A DNA stretch of 64,000 nucleotides from Actinomadura atramentaria DSM 43919 (GTDB lineage: Bacteria > Actinomycetota > Actinomycetes > Streptosporangiales > Streptosporangiaceae): NCBI RefSeq assembly GCF_000381885.1, contig NZ_KB907222.1, forward strand, positions 118,006-182,005, read 5' to 3'. The position numbers and the translations under genes are program-made. Below, piece after piece: positions 33,823 to 42,090 of this stretch. Each line of letters starts with the position of its first letter. Position 1 is the first letter of the stretch. The notes below the pieces were generated by a model. It was not told the origin of the DNA. It made no database searches and saw only the letters and a program-made list of their open reading frames with translations.

Positions 33823-34485
33823 TCAGGCGGCGGCCGTGAGAACGCCCAGGAGCGTCCCCGCGAGCATGTACGGGCCGAACGGGACACCGCCCCGCAGGCT
33901 CCGCCGCGCGACCGCCGCGACGAGCCCCGCGACCCCCGCCAGCAGCACCGTCGCCAGCAGTCCCGCGCACCACGCGGCCGCGCCGGACCAGCCGAGGTAC
34001 AGCCCCGTCACGCCGGACAGTTTCACGTCGCCCATTCCGAGCGCGCTCGGCGCCGCGAGCCGCTGGACGCCGAACACCGCGAGCATCGCCGCCATTCCGC
34101 ACAGCGCCCACAGCAGATGCCGCCAGCCGTTCTCGGTGAACGGCGCGGCGGCGGCGAGCAGGATCGCGCCGACCGGATAGGACGGCAGCGTGAACGGGTC
34201 CGGGAGCCGGTGGACGGCCGCGTCCACGAACGACAGCAGCGTCCCGACGACCGCGAGGTACAGCAGTGCGGGCAGCACCGGATCAGCCCCGAACCGCCGC
34301 GCCAGAAGCGCGCAGATCAGCGCGGTGACGGCGGCGGACGCGGCGCGGCGGCGACGGGGGACCGCACCGGTGTACGGCGCGGCGAGCGCGGCCAGCCGCC
34401 ACCCGGCCGCCGCGCCCGCGCCGGTCAGCGCGAGCAGCGCTGGCAGCATCGGTCGGCGGGGGATCGGCGCACGCCTCCATCCCAC
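33823..34485 (-). CDS. Prepilin peptidase (A24 family, TadV/CpaA-like)
   Basis: A 220-residue polytopic membrane aspartyl protease with the two catalytic Asp motifs of this family: FVDAAVHRLPD near residue 85 and GMGDVKLSG near 150, each followed by hydrophobic helices. It cleaves and methylates the N-termini of pilin-like proteins before secretion. GTG at 34485 and ATG at 34449 are both possible starts. It is the last gene of the Tad locus and its expected substrates lie upstream. Confidence 0.9.
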   Translation of the reverse strand: MGWRRAPIPRRPMLPALLALTGAGAAAGWRLAALAAPYTGAVPRRRRAASAAVTALICALLARRFGADPVLPALLYLAVVGTLLSFVDAAVHRLPDPFTLPSYPVGAILLAAAAPFTENGWRHLLWALCGMAAMLAVFGVQRLAAPSALGMGDVKLSGVTGLYLGWSGAAAWCAGLLATVLLAGVAGLVAAVARRSLRGGVPFGPYMLAGTLLGVLTAAA

Positions 34486-34525
34486 CGCCTGGAACCCGGG
34501 CGGCGCATGGGCCCGTGGGCCCGGG

Positions 34526-34921
34526 TCAGGCCCGCGTGCCCGCCGCAGCCCCGGCCAGCCCCGCGCACAGCGCCAGCGCCGCGACCGGCAGCGACCCCTC
34601 GACCGAGTTCCCGAACTGCACCAGCGCGCAGACCGCGACCGGCCCGGCCGCCGCCGCGGCGACGCGGCCCCGGGCGGCGGCCCGGCGCAGCCGCCGCGAC
34701 GCCAGCGCCGCGCCCGCGAAGCACGCCGCGCCCTGCGCGACGACGGCCAGCACGGCCGACGACCACCAGAACGCGTCCGACAGCACGACGTCCGGCCCGG
34801 CCGGGAAGAACGCCGCGACGAGCAGCGCCGCCAGCACCGCCCCGCCCAGCGCCGTGCCGCCGCCGAGCAGCACCGCCGCCGTCCACGCCCGGACCTCGCG
34901 CGGGCGGGTCAGCTCAGCCAC
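34526..34921 (-). CDS. Small polytopic membrane protein (131 residues)
   Basis: Not recognised. GTG at 34921 overlaps the stop of the upstream DUF3592 gene by 13 bp. About four hydrophobic segments fill the protein (AWTAAVLLGGGTALGGAVLA, VLSDAFWWSSAVLAVVAQGA and others), separated by short Arg-rich loops. Its place between DUF3592 genes and the prepilin peptidase ties it to the locus by position only. Confidence 0.65.
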   Translation of the reverse strand: MAELTRPREVRAWTAAVLLGGGTALGGAVLAALLVAAFFPAGPDVVLSDAFWWSSAVLAVVAQGAACFAGAALASRRLRRAAARGRVAAAAAGPVAVCALVQFGNSVEGSLPVAALALCAGLAGAAAGTRA

Positions 34922-35415
34922 GCGCCCACCCGCTCGCTCGTCCACTCCGGCCAGAACAGGTAGGCGGTCAGCGCCGTCCCGACGACCGCCATCACCGCGA
35001 CCTCGGCCAGGACCGGCAGCGGCCCCGCGTCGAGCCGCGCGTCCGCGTCCGGCGCGGCCGGATCGTAGCGGACCCGGACCGGCGAGCCGACCGCGCGCCG
35101 CGCCGTCCGGTGCTGGGTGAACGCGTGCGGGGTGCCGTCGACGGCGGTGAACTCGACCGTCACCGCGCAGCGCGGCTCGTCGACGCCGTCCTGCTCGCAC
35201 GCCACGACGGTGCCCGCCGTCCGCGCGGCGCGGCCCCGGAACCGCAGCTCACCGGCGGCGACGACGGGGATCAGCGCGAGCAGCAGCGGCCCCCCGGCGG
35301 TCAGCGCGGCGTTGCGCAGCCAGACGTCGGGGAGCGCGCCGCTCAGCGCGAGCAGCGTTGCGACGGTCGCGACGAACGCGGCGGGCAGGACCGCCCGCCG
35401 TCCCGTGGGCCTCAT
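34909..35415 (-). CDS. DUF3592 domain membrane protein, copy 2
   Basis: A 168-residue protein with an N-terminal pair of hydrophobic helices, a soluble beta-rich core (TAGTVVACEQDGVDEPRCAV, then TVEFTAVDGTPHAFTQHRTA, then GSPVRVRYDPAAP) and a C-terminal membrane helix. The core is characteristic of DUF3592. It overlaps its paralogue upstream by 4 bp (ATGA) and the next small membrane gene downstream, so it is part of one transcript. Confidence 0.8.
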   Translation of the reverse strand: MRPTGRRAVLPAAFVATVATLLALSGALPDVWLRNAALTAGGPLLLALIPVVAAGELRFRGRAARTAGTVVACEQDGVDEPRCAVTVEFTAVDGTPHAFTQHRTARRAVGSPVRVRYDPAAPDADARLDAGPLPVLAEVAVMAVVGTALTAYLFWPEWTSERVGAWLS

Positions 35416-35939
35416 CCCGGCAGATCCGATCCGTGCGCCGTGAACCACGCGGCCGCGAGGAGCGCGGTGGTGAACAGGGAGCCGACCGCCGCGACGACCG
35501 CGACGAGGAACGCCGTCGCGGCCGGGCTCGCGTCGAGCCGCGCCCGGCGGGGCGCGGCCGGGTCGTAGCGGACTTCGATCGCGGACCCGGCGGGACGCGC
35601 CCACCGGTCCCTCTCCCGGAATGTATGCGATGTCCCGTCAAGGGCGGTGAAAGCGACCGTCAGCAGCGGCCGTCCGTGGTCGAGCTCGGTGCCCCGGCAC
35701 GCGACGACGGTCCCGGACGCGCGGACGGCGCGGCGGCGGAACCGGCGCTCGGCGACCGCCAGCGCGGGCGCGGCGGCCAGCAGCCCCGGCCCGCACGCCG
35801 TCAGCAGGACGAACCACACGCGCGGGTCGGGCGGCGCCCAGACGATCCAGGTCAGCGCGGCGGCGGGCGCGCCGACCGCCGCGAGCGCGACCGCGCGCGC
35901 GAGGACCGCCGGCGAGGGGGCGCCGACGCGAAGCGGCAC
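35412..35939 (-). CDS. DUF3592 domain membrane protein, copy 1
   Basis: A 175-residue protein with the same layout as the next gene: two N-terminal helices, then ASGTVVACRGTELDHGRPLL, TVAFTALDGTSHTFRERDRW, and GSAIEVRYDPAAPRRARLDA, then a last helix. The pair arose by tandem duplication. It starts 3 bp after the lipoprotein gene. DUF3592 has no established activity; a cell-envelope role is inferred from location. Confidence 0.8.
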   Translation of the reverse strand: MPLRVGAPSPAVLARAVALAAVGAPAAALTWIVWAPPDPRVWFVLLTACGPGLLAAAPALAVAERRFRRRAVRASGTVVACRGTELDHGRPLLTVAFTALDGTSHTFRERDRWARPAGSAIEVRYDPAAPRRARLDASPAATAFLVAVVAAVGSLFTTALLAAAWFTAHGSDLPG

Positions 35940-35942
35940 GGC

Positions 35943-36497
35943 TCACTCCTTGATCAGGCGGAAGGACTCATATATTCGGGCCAGGTCCGCGTTCGCGGAA
36001 CCCGACACGGGTGAACGCAGAATGAAGCCGCGGAGAACATGGTCGCGGGTGAGCACGAAGAGGCCGAGCATCCGGAACGGCACCTTCCCGGACGCGCCGT
36101 CCGCCGCGTAGGTGGCCTCGATCCGCCGCGCGGCCGCCGCGCCCTCGACGCGCGCGGCGCGGTCGGCGGTGACGGTGTACCCGTTGAGCAGCGCCGCGCC
36201 CCGGAACTGGCGGACCTGCACGCCGAGGCCCCGCCGCCAGCCGGGGACGCGTTCGAGGTGGACCTGGCCGTCGTAGAGGCCGGACGGCAGTTCGGGGCCG
36301 TTGACGTCGAGGACCGGGCGGTTCCGCTCGTCGGTCGTGCGCACCGGCCGCCAGCCGGCGGGGTGGACGAACGACACGCCGCCGCCCCGGTAGCGGACGA
36401 ATCCGTCGGGGACGGGCGGTTCGTCCGGGCCGCCCGAGCAGGCGCCGAGGGATATGGCCGCGCCGAGAACGGCGAGAACCGGGATCGTGCGGTTCAT
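35943..36497 (-). CDS. Hypothetical lipoprotein of the Tad locus
   Basis: A 184-residue protein with a signal sequence ending in a lipobox (ISLGAC at about residues 15-20), then a single compact alpha/beta domain (VRYRGGGVSFVHPAGWRPVR, then VRQFRGAALLNGYTVTADRA, then YESFRLIKE). It resembles small PsbP/Mog1-like lipoproteins in pattern, but no assignment is made. The ATG overlaps the stop of the upstream gene (ATGA), so it is made together with the pilin-like protein. Confidence 0.65.
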   Translation of the reverse strand: MNRTIPVLAVLGAAISLGACSGGPDEPPVPDGFVRYRGGGVSFVHPAGWRPVRTTDERNRPVLDVNGPELPSGLYDGQVHLERVPGWRRGLGVQVRQFRGAALLNGYTVTADRAARVEGAAAARRIEATYAADGASGKVPFRMLGLFVLTRDHVLRGFILRSPVSGSANADLARIYESFRLIKE

Positions 36498-38092
36498 CGG
36501 CACGGCTTCCAGTCGATCCAGCCGAGGCCGGGCTTGTAGTACTCGGCCGAGCGCAGGACGTTCTTCTCGTCCTCCTCGCTCAGTTCGAAGACGCCGCCCC
36601 AGTCCTTCTTGCGGCCCTTCGCCTTGCCCTTGCCCTCCAGTTTCCCGGTGTCACCGTCGTTGTCGTAGACGGTGCGGGACATCGTGCCGCCGCCGGACTG
36701 GAAATAGCGGTCGAGGGCGTCCCCGTCGAGGCCGGTGAAGAAGCGTTTCAGCGCGGCGAGGTCGTCGGGGTCGGTGAGGTCGAGGGTCTTGTCGGTGATG
36801 GTGCGGCGGCCGAACAGGATCCACTGCTTCCCGTAGGTCGCCCCGGCCTTGTCGCCGACGTCGTTCTTTCCGTCGAACTTCCCGTCGGCGCGGACGTACA
36901 CCACGTCCTGACCGTTCTCCGTCTTCGTCATCCGGATCAGGTCGCCGTTCTTGTCGTAGGTGAGCGCATAGGTGGTCCCGCCGCGGTGCTTGTAGTTGAT
37001 GCCGCCGCTCGGACGTAGTTTCAACTGGGTCTTGATCTGGCTGCGGTATCCGGCGTCGAGGTGGAACTCCGGACCGTATTTCGCGCGCAGGGTCCGTTCG
37101 ACGAGGGCCATCGCCGCCTCCAGCGCGTCGTCCATTCCGGCGGCGGCGCGCTGCCGCATTCCCGCGGGCAGCCGGTCCCAGATCGCGGAGAAGTCGATCT
37201 GGACGGCGACCTCGGCCTCGCCGCGCCGGGTGAAGTAGTCGGTCTGCTGCCCGGTGCGGTGGTCGGTCTGGGAGCCGACGGTCAGCCAGCCCCGGCCCTT
37301 GAACGGCACCTTGACCGCTTCCAGCGAGCCCTCGCCCTTGAAGCCGCCGGTCAGGCCGCCCTCGGTGTAGGACGACGCCGGGTCGCGGTCGGGTTCGCTG
37401 CCGCCCATCCACCGGTCGATGTCGTCGCCGACCCACGGCAGTTTCCCGCCGAGCCAGGCCAGCCCGCCGGTGACGGGGTTGGTGCGGAAGGTGAATTTCG
37501 CGGCGTTCCCGATGCGGTGCTTCAGGAGGTCGTCGTAGAACTCGCGGGCCTCGGACTCGCTGCCGAAGCGGTAGACGTTCCCGTTGGTGATCTGCGCGCC
37601 GGCCCACAGTTCGGCCTTGAAGCCGATGTCGCCGCCCTTCTCGATCCCCTCGCCGGCGCCGAGTTCGCCCCAGGTGAAGTCGCCGACCTCCCAGAAGGGG
37701 ACGCCGTCCGGCCCGACGCGTTTGGTGATCTGCAGCGTCCCCCGGCTGTTGGTCCGGGCGTCGGCATATCGGAAGGGAATGGTGACGGTCTCTTCGAGGT
37801 AATGCGATTCGTACCCGGCGTTGCACGCCTGCACGGGCTGGTCGGGGTCGCGGCCGAGGGGGACCGGGGGGACCGCGGGCTCGTCGCAGCGGTCGGCCGC
37901 GCCGCCCGCGTGCAGCACCCGGCAGATCGCGGTCTCGGCGGCCGAGACGAGCCGCCCGCCGGGCTGGACGACCATCAGCGCGACGACGACGGCGGCGACG
38001 AGCAACAGGATTCCGACGAGGGGCAGCGCGCCCTCGCCGCGATCCTGGAAATGATCTCGCCGCAGTTCTTCGTCCCCGCCGATGTGCAGCAC
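36494..38092 (-). CDS. Large protein with a pilin-like N-terminus, unknown globular domain (532 residues)
   Basis: The N-terminus FQDRGEGALPLVGILLLVAA (residues 15-34) matches the segment SFHGDRGDVGPLGYVGILLL of the 80-residue protein at 41086-41328. Both have a charged leader, an acidic-glycine junction and one hydrophobic helix, like a prepilin. About 480 residues follow, with an N-terminal linker (DEPAVPPVPLGRDPDQPVQ), a beta-rich domain and a charged Lys/Gly-rich segment near the C-terminus. GTG at 38092 is preferred over 38188 because it makes the leader as short as in the small homologue and keeps the GGGCCC repeats upstream. Confidence 0.55.
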   Translation of the reverse strand: MLHIGGDEELRRDHFQDRGEGALPLVGILLLVAAVVVALMVVQPGGRLVSAAETAICRVLHAGGAADRCDEPAVPPVPLGRDPDQPVQACNAGYESHYLEETVTIPFRYADARTNSRGTLQITKRVGPDGVPFWEVGDFTWGELGAGEGIEKGGDIGFKAELWAGAQITNGNVYRFGSESEAREFYDDLLKHRIGNAAKFTFRTNPVTGGLAWLGGKLPWVGDDIDRWMGGSEPDRDPASSYTEGGLTGGFKGEGSLEAVKVPFKGRGWLTVGSQTDHRTGQQTDYFTRRGEAEVAVQIDFSAIWDRLPAGMRQRAAAGMDDALEAAMALVERTLRAKYGPEFHLDAGYRSQIKTQLKLRPSGGINYKHRGGTTYALTYDKNGDLIRMTKTENGQDVVYVRADGKFDGKNDVGDKAGATYGKQWILFGRRTITDKTLDLTDPDDLAALKRFFTGLDGDALDRYFQSGGGTMSRTVYDNDGDTGKLEGKGKAKGRKKDWGGVFELSEEDEKNVLRSAEYYKPGLGWIDWKPCR

Positions 38093-38135
38093 GCCGAGAG
38101 GTTGCCACGTCCTTCTCGGATTTCCCTGGGGCCGT

Positions 38136-38156
38136 GGGCCCAAAAGCGGGCCCAAA
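38136..38156 (-). promoter_or_regulatory. GGGCCCAAA direct repeats in an intergenic gap of the Tad locus
   Basis: GGGCCCAAAA (38136-38145) and GGGCCCAAA (38148-38156) are 12 bp apart, in the only sizable gap next to the 532-residue gene. The same motif recurs in the gap before the 80-residue protein. They may mark a promoter or regulator site. Confidence 0.4.
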
Positions 38157-38233
38157 TGATCGGGCGCGGATTCGGCGATAAACGCCACAACACCGTCGCC
38201 CGAGGGGGACGGCGGTGCTGCGGAAGTGTCAGT

Positions 38234-39454
38234 TCAACGGTCTCCGGCGGGCGGCGTAATGCGGACGCCCGCGTAGAAACCGCGCCCCGCGATCGGCGCG
38301 ACGCGGACGGTCTCGCCCGTTCTCGGCGCCTCGACCATCTGCCCGTTTCCCGCGTAGACCGCGACGTGTCCGGGATTGGGCAGGATGAGGTCGCCCGGCC
38401 GCAGTTCCCCGGCGGACACCCGCAAACCGGCGTTGACCTGCCCGTACGTCGTCCGGGGCAGCGTGATCCGCCCGCGCGACGCCTGGTAGACCGCGTACTG
38501 GGTGAGTCCGGAGCAGTCGAACCCGACCGTGTTCGCGCCGCTGTATCCGCCGGGCGAGCAGCAGATCCCGGTGCCCGGCCCGGACGCGCCGCCGCCGCCC
38601 CACGAGTAGGGCGTCCCGATCCAGCACTGCGCCCACGCGACGACGCGTTCGCCGAACGGGAGCCCCGGATCGGGCGTCCTGCCGTTCTTGCAGTGGTTCT
38701 GGACGGTTCCGCCGCCGCCGTCGATGCCGGAGAACGGCGTCCCGGTGTAGGGCGTCGGGTCCTCCTTCGCGACGAGCCTGATCTTGAACAGCCGGATGAT
38801 CCGGGAGCGGGGCGCGCCGCCGCCGTTCTGCCGCCAGACGGTCACGCCGTCGCAGCGCAGCTCGTCGTAGTTCGCCTCGGCGTCGGTGCCGCCGTGGTTG
38901 ACGTGCCGGCACTCGGGCAGCCGCAGCTCGGCGACGGCCGTCGCCGTCCCGTGGCCCTTGACGATCCCCGTCCTGCCGCGCGCGTCGGTGCAGACGTTGC
39001 GGCGGTGCGCGAGGTCGTCGCGGTCGCGGTCGGTCAGCTCGCCGTCCTCCTTGATCACGCAGCCGCGCGTGCGGACGGACGCCTTCATCGTCTGCCCGCG
39101 CGCGCCGGACGGCGTGACCTTCCCGGTGAGGACCGCGCCGTCCGCGGCGGCGTACCGGCGCGCGGCGCGGGCGTAGGGGGTGTCGGCCGCGCCCGTGTCC
39201 GGGGCGACGGACCACAGCCCGACGAGGTCCGGCGGCTCCCCGGCGCGCGCCGCGGCCAGGGCGGCGTCGCGCAGCGGGGTCACCGCCGCGACGGCGGCGG
39301 CGTCCGCCGCCGTCTGCGCCGCCGAGCGCAGGTCGTTGGCCCGCGCGACGCGCAGCGCGGTGAGCGCGAGTCCGGCGGCGCACAGCATCGCCACCAGCAT
39401 GATCATCTGCACGGACCCCGCGTCGCGCCGGGAATCGCGGCACCGAGAGAACAC
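38234..39454 (-). CDS. TadE/G-like membrane anchor fused to NlpC/P60 peptidoglycan hydrolase
   Basis: A 406-residue protein. Residues 1-36 carry RRDAG followed by a hydrophobic segment (QMIMLVAMLCAAGLALTA) and a TadE/TadG-like helix with Ala repeats. A central domain contains paired cysteines. The C-terminal 120 residues form an NlpC/P60 peptidase: catalytic Cys314 in GFDCSGLTQYAVY and His363 in PGHVAVYAGNGQ. It should cut peptidoglycan stem peptides at the site of Tad assembly. GTG at 39454 is the chosen start; 39535 is an alternative. The Tad-linked fusion of anchor and hydrolase is unusual. Confidence 0.82.
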   Translation of the reverse strand: MFSRCRDSRRDAGSVQMIMLVAMLCAAGLALTALRVARANDLRSAAQTAADAAAVAAVTPLRDAALAAARAGEPPDLVGLWSVAPDTGAADTPYARAARRYAAADGAVLTGKVTPSGARGQTMKASVRTRGCVIKEDGELTDRDRDDLAHRRNVCTDARGRTGIVKGHGTATAVAELRLPECRHVNHGGTDAEANYDELRCDGVTVWRQNGGGAPRSRIIRLFKIRLVAKEDPTPYTGTPFSGIDGGGGTVQNHCKNGRTPDPGLPFGERVVAWAQCWIGTPYSWGGGGASGPGTGICCSPGGYSGANTVGFDCSGLTQYAVYQASRGRITLPRTTYGQVNAGLRVSAGELRPGDLILPNPGHVAVYAGNGQMVEAPRTGETVRVAPIAGRGFYAGVRITPPAGDR

Positions 39455-39545
39455 GACGTACGCACCACCGGTGTTCGTCTTCGTTTTCCGACGACGTGAA
39501 CCTAGGTCCGCGCGCCGTTTCCGGCCAGGGTCCACGGACCCAATC

Positions 39546-41069
39546 TCAGCTCACCGGAACTCCGTCCATCGACTTGAATCCGGGAATGTCGACGGTCACC
39601 GAGGAAACGTCCGACGGAACGCGGAACATCGCCCACGCGACCAGACTTTCACCCGCGCGCAGAACGGGCGACGCGACGGCCGTCCCGTACTGCGGGCCGA
39701 GCGTCTCGAATTCCGTGTGCAGTGCGCGGGACGCCTTGCCGTCGAACCGCAACCGGACCGCGTACGGCCCGTTCTGCCCGTACTTGCCCTGGTCGGTCAC
39801 CGAGAGGCCCGCGCGCGGGTCGTAGCCGGTGTCCGGGTCGTCGTCGCGGATCGTCCAGACCAGCGCCGCGTACCCGTTCGCGTCCCGGCGCAGCGCGTGG
39901 ACGGCCGCCTCGCCGCGCTTCGGCCACGTGAAGCCGGATCGCGGGAGGAACGACGGCGAACCGGTCACGGGCGCGCGGGCGAGGACCGGCCGGGGGAGTG
40001 TTTCGCGCCTGCCGTCCCCGCTCGCCGCGGGAGCGGGCGCGGACGCGGGCGGCGGCGCGGGCCGCCGGAACGTCACGGTCACCCGCCGGTTCCGCCGCCG
40101 CCCGTCCGCGGTGCCGTTGCTCGCGACCGGCTCGCGCGACCCGTGCCCGGCCGCCCGGAACCGCACGTCGGCGCGGGTGACGAGGTCCTTCAGCGCGCGC
40201 TCGACGGCCTCGGCGCGCCGCCGCGACAGCGGTTCGTTGACGGCGTCGTCGCCCGTCGAGTCCGCGTGCCCGTCGATCCGCACGAGCGGCCCGGCGGACT
40301 GGTCGATCCGCTGCGCGGTGCGCCGCAGGACCGCCCGCGCCGCCGGGGTCAGGTCCGCCTCGTCGACGGCGAACAGCACGTCGGTGGACAGGTTGACGCG
40401 CAGGTCCGCGCCGTCGTCGTCCTCGCTCGCCGCGTCGTCCTCGACCGTGCTGGTCACCGGCACCGTCACCGGCTCGGCCACCGCGGCGGCGGACGGGTCG
40501 AGCGTCCGGTCGCCGAGCGCGACGGGCCCGGCCGGGACGTCGCGCAGCGGCACGTCCAGGAACGGCGCGGCGTTCGGGAACAGCACGTCCAGCCGCGCCG
40601 TGCCCGGCGGCGGGGCCGGGAGGACGGCGGCGACCTCGCGCTCCCCGCGCGCCGGGACGTCGAAGGACGCGAGCCCGAAGCCGGTGCAGAGGCAGCGGCC
40701 GTCCGTGCCGGTCAGCGGGTACGAGCGGCGCAGCGACGCGCCGTCGAGGACGCTGATCCCCGACATCGCGTCGCCGTCGACCCGGTCGCCGAAGCCGTCC
40801 GGCCCCGCCCACGCGCCGCCCCGGTGGACGCTCAGCCGCCGGTCGTCGTCGTCCCGCAGGACGAACCGCGCGACGACGACCTTCCCGACCATCCGGTCGA
40901 GCGACACCAGCCGGACGGACACCGTGGGATCGTTCACGTCGTACCGGACGCCCAGGTCGCCCGGCCGCGCGGACGGCGACGGCGGCGGCGCGGACGACGG
41001 CCCGCCGCCGCCCGCCGAGCACCCGGCCGCGAGCAGCACCGCCAGCGCCGCCGCGCACGCGCGCCTCAC
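39546..41069 (-). CDS. OmpA-domain lipoprotein
   Basis: A 507-residue protein with a lipobox LLAAGC at about residues 12-17, a Pro/Ser linker, an unrecognised beta-rich segment to about residue 220, and an OmpA-type peptidoglycan-binding domain (STDVLFAVDEADLTPAARAV, then VRIDGHADSTGDD, then LSRRRAEAVERAL, then NRRVTV) at about 225-345. A further ~150-residue C-terminal domain follows. It would anchor the secretion apparatus to the wall. GTG start at 41069, 17 bp after the 80-residue gene's stop. Confidence 0.85.
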   Translation of the reverse strand: MRRACAAALAVLLAAGCSAGGGGPSSAPPPSPSARPGDLGVRYDVNDPTVSVRLVSLDRMVGKVVVARFVLRDDDDRRLSVHRGGAWAGPDGFGDRVDGDAMSGISVLDGASLRRSYPLTGTDGRCLCTGFGLASFDVPARGEREVAAVLPAPPPGTARLDVLFPNAAPFLDVPLRDVPAGPVALGDRTLDPSAAAVAEPVTVPVTSTVEDDAASEDDDGADLRVNLSTDVLFAVDEADLTPAARAVLRRTAQRIDQSAGPLVRIDGHADSTGDDAVNEPLSRRRAEAVERALKDLVTRADVRFRAAGHGSREPVASNGTADGRRRNRRVTVTFRRPAPPPASAPAPAASGDGRRETLPRPVLARAPVTGSPSFLPRSGFTWPKRGEAAVHALRRDANGYAALVWTIRDDDPDTGYDPRAGLSVTDQGKYGQNGPYAVRLRFDGKASRALHTEFETLGPQYGTAVASPVLRAGESLVAWAMFRVPSDVSSVTVDIPGFKSMDGVPVS

Positions 41070-41085
41070 GCCCCGGCCCCCGGGA

Positions 41086-41328
41086 TCAGCCGCCGTCGGT
41101 CGGCTTGGTGCCCGAGCAGCCCTCGTTCTTGCCGACCTCGCCGCCGCCCCCGGCCGAGATCACCTTGTCCACCGCGCACTGCATGCCGCCGGTGAGGCGC
41201 TTCCCGATGTCCGCCTGGAACAGCACGATGATGATCGACGCGACCAGCAGGAGAATCCCCACATAGCCGAGGGGCCCCACATCGCCCCGGTCGCCGTGGA
41301 ACGACAACCGCTTCCTGATGGCGTCCAT
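41086..41328 (-). CDS. Small pilin-like single-pass protein (80 residues)
   Basis: The product MDAIRKRLSFHGDRGDVGPL continues GYVGILLLVASIIIVLFQAD, then a short polar tail with two cysteines (MQCAVDKV, NEGCSG). The charged leader, glycine junction and single hydrophobic helix resemble a Flp-type prepilin, but the usual Glu at position +5 is missing. It is the best candidate in this window for the pilus or pseudopilus subunit. GGAGG lies 6 bp before the ATG. Confidence 0.65.
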   Translation of the reverse strand: MDAIRKRLSFHGDRGDVGPLGYVGILLLVASIIIVLFQADIGKRLTGGMQCAVDKVISAGGGGEVGKNEGCSGTKPTDGG

Positions 41329-41387
41329 TGAATTCCTCCGGCCTCTCCGTTACCGCACTGTCCATGACGGTACGGTCGCGGCCGTTC

Positions 41388-41411
41388 GGCCCAAAGGGCC
41401 CGGGGGCCCAA
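41388..41411 (-). promoter_or_regulatory. GGGCCC-rich repeats upstream of the pilin-like gene
   Basis: GGCCCAAA (41388-41395) and GGGCCCAA (41404-41411) flank a central GGGCCC (41396-41401). This sits 60-83 bp upstream of the 80-residue protein's ATG, mirroring the repeats at 38136-38156. Confidence 0.4.
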
Positions 41412-41433
41412 GCCGGACCCATGCGCGGACCTG

Positions 41434-42090
41434 TCATCGGCGCCTTTCCTCCGTCCCCTCGGTGCCGAGCCAGCGCGCTATCGCGGCGGCCCGGTTCGCG
41501 GCGGCGAGTTTGGTGAAAATACGGTTCACGTGGTTTTTGACGGTCTTCTCGGTGAGGAACAGCCGCGCCGCGATCTCCCGGTTCGCCAGGCCCCGCGCGA
41601 TGAGGTCCATCACCTCGGTCTCGCGCGCGGACAGCCCGTACCGGGACCGGTCGGCGGTGGGCGCGGCCGGGGCGTCCCGCACGGCCGCGACCAGCGCCCG
41701 CGCCGCCTGCGGGGACAGCGGGTTGCGCTCCCCGGCGGCGACGGCCCGCACCGCCGCGACCAGCTCGTCGGACGTGAAGGAGCCGTGGACGAGATAGCCG
41801 CCCGCGCCGCCCCGGATCGCCGCCCGCACGACCGCCGGGTCGTCGGTGTAGGTCAGCATCAGGACGGGCGCGTGCGCGCTGATCCGCCCGGCCGCCGCCA
41901 CGCCGTCGAGCACCGGCATCCGCACGTCCAGCAGGACGGCGTCGGGCCGCAGCCGCGCGGCCAGCTCGATCGCGCGCCGCCCGTCGCCCGCCTCCCCGAC
42001 GACGGCGACGTCGTGCAGCTCCAGCAGCGCCGCCAGGCCGGACCGCACCACCGGGTTGTCGTCGGCGACCACGACCCGCAGCGGGCTCAC
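41434..42090 (-). CDS. NarL/LuxR-type response regulator
   Basis: A 218-residue two-domain regulator: receiver with Asp55 as phospho-acceptor (VLLDVRMPVLDG), and a C-terminal LuxR HTH (SARETEVMDLIARGLANREI, then LFLTEKTVKNHVNRIFTKL). GTG at 42090 overlaps the kinase stop by 4 bp, so the pair is translated together. Located inside the Tad locus, it is the likely controller of pilus or secretion genes. Confidence 0.92.
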   Translation of the reverse strand: MSPLRVVVADDNPVVRSGLAALLELHDVAVVGEAGDGRRAIELAARLRPDAVLLDVRMPVLDGVAAAGRISAHAPVLMLTYTDDPAVVRAAIRGGAGGYLVHGSFTSDELVAAVRAVAAGERNPLSPQAARALVAAVRDAPAAPTADRSRYGLSARETEVMDLIARGLANREIAARLFLTEKTVKNHVNRIFTKLAAANRAAAIARWLGTEGTEERRR

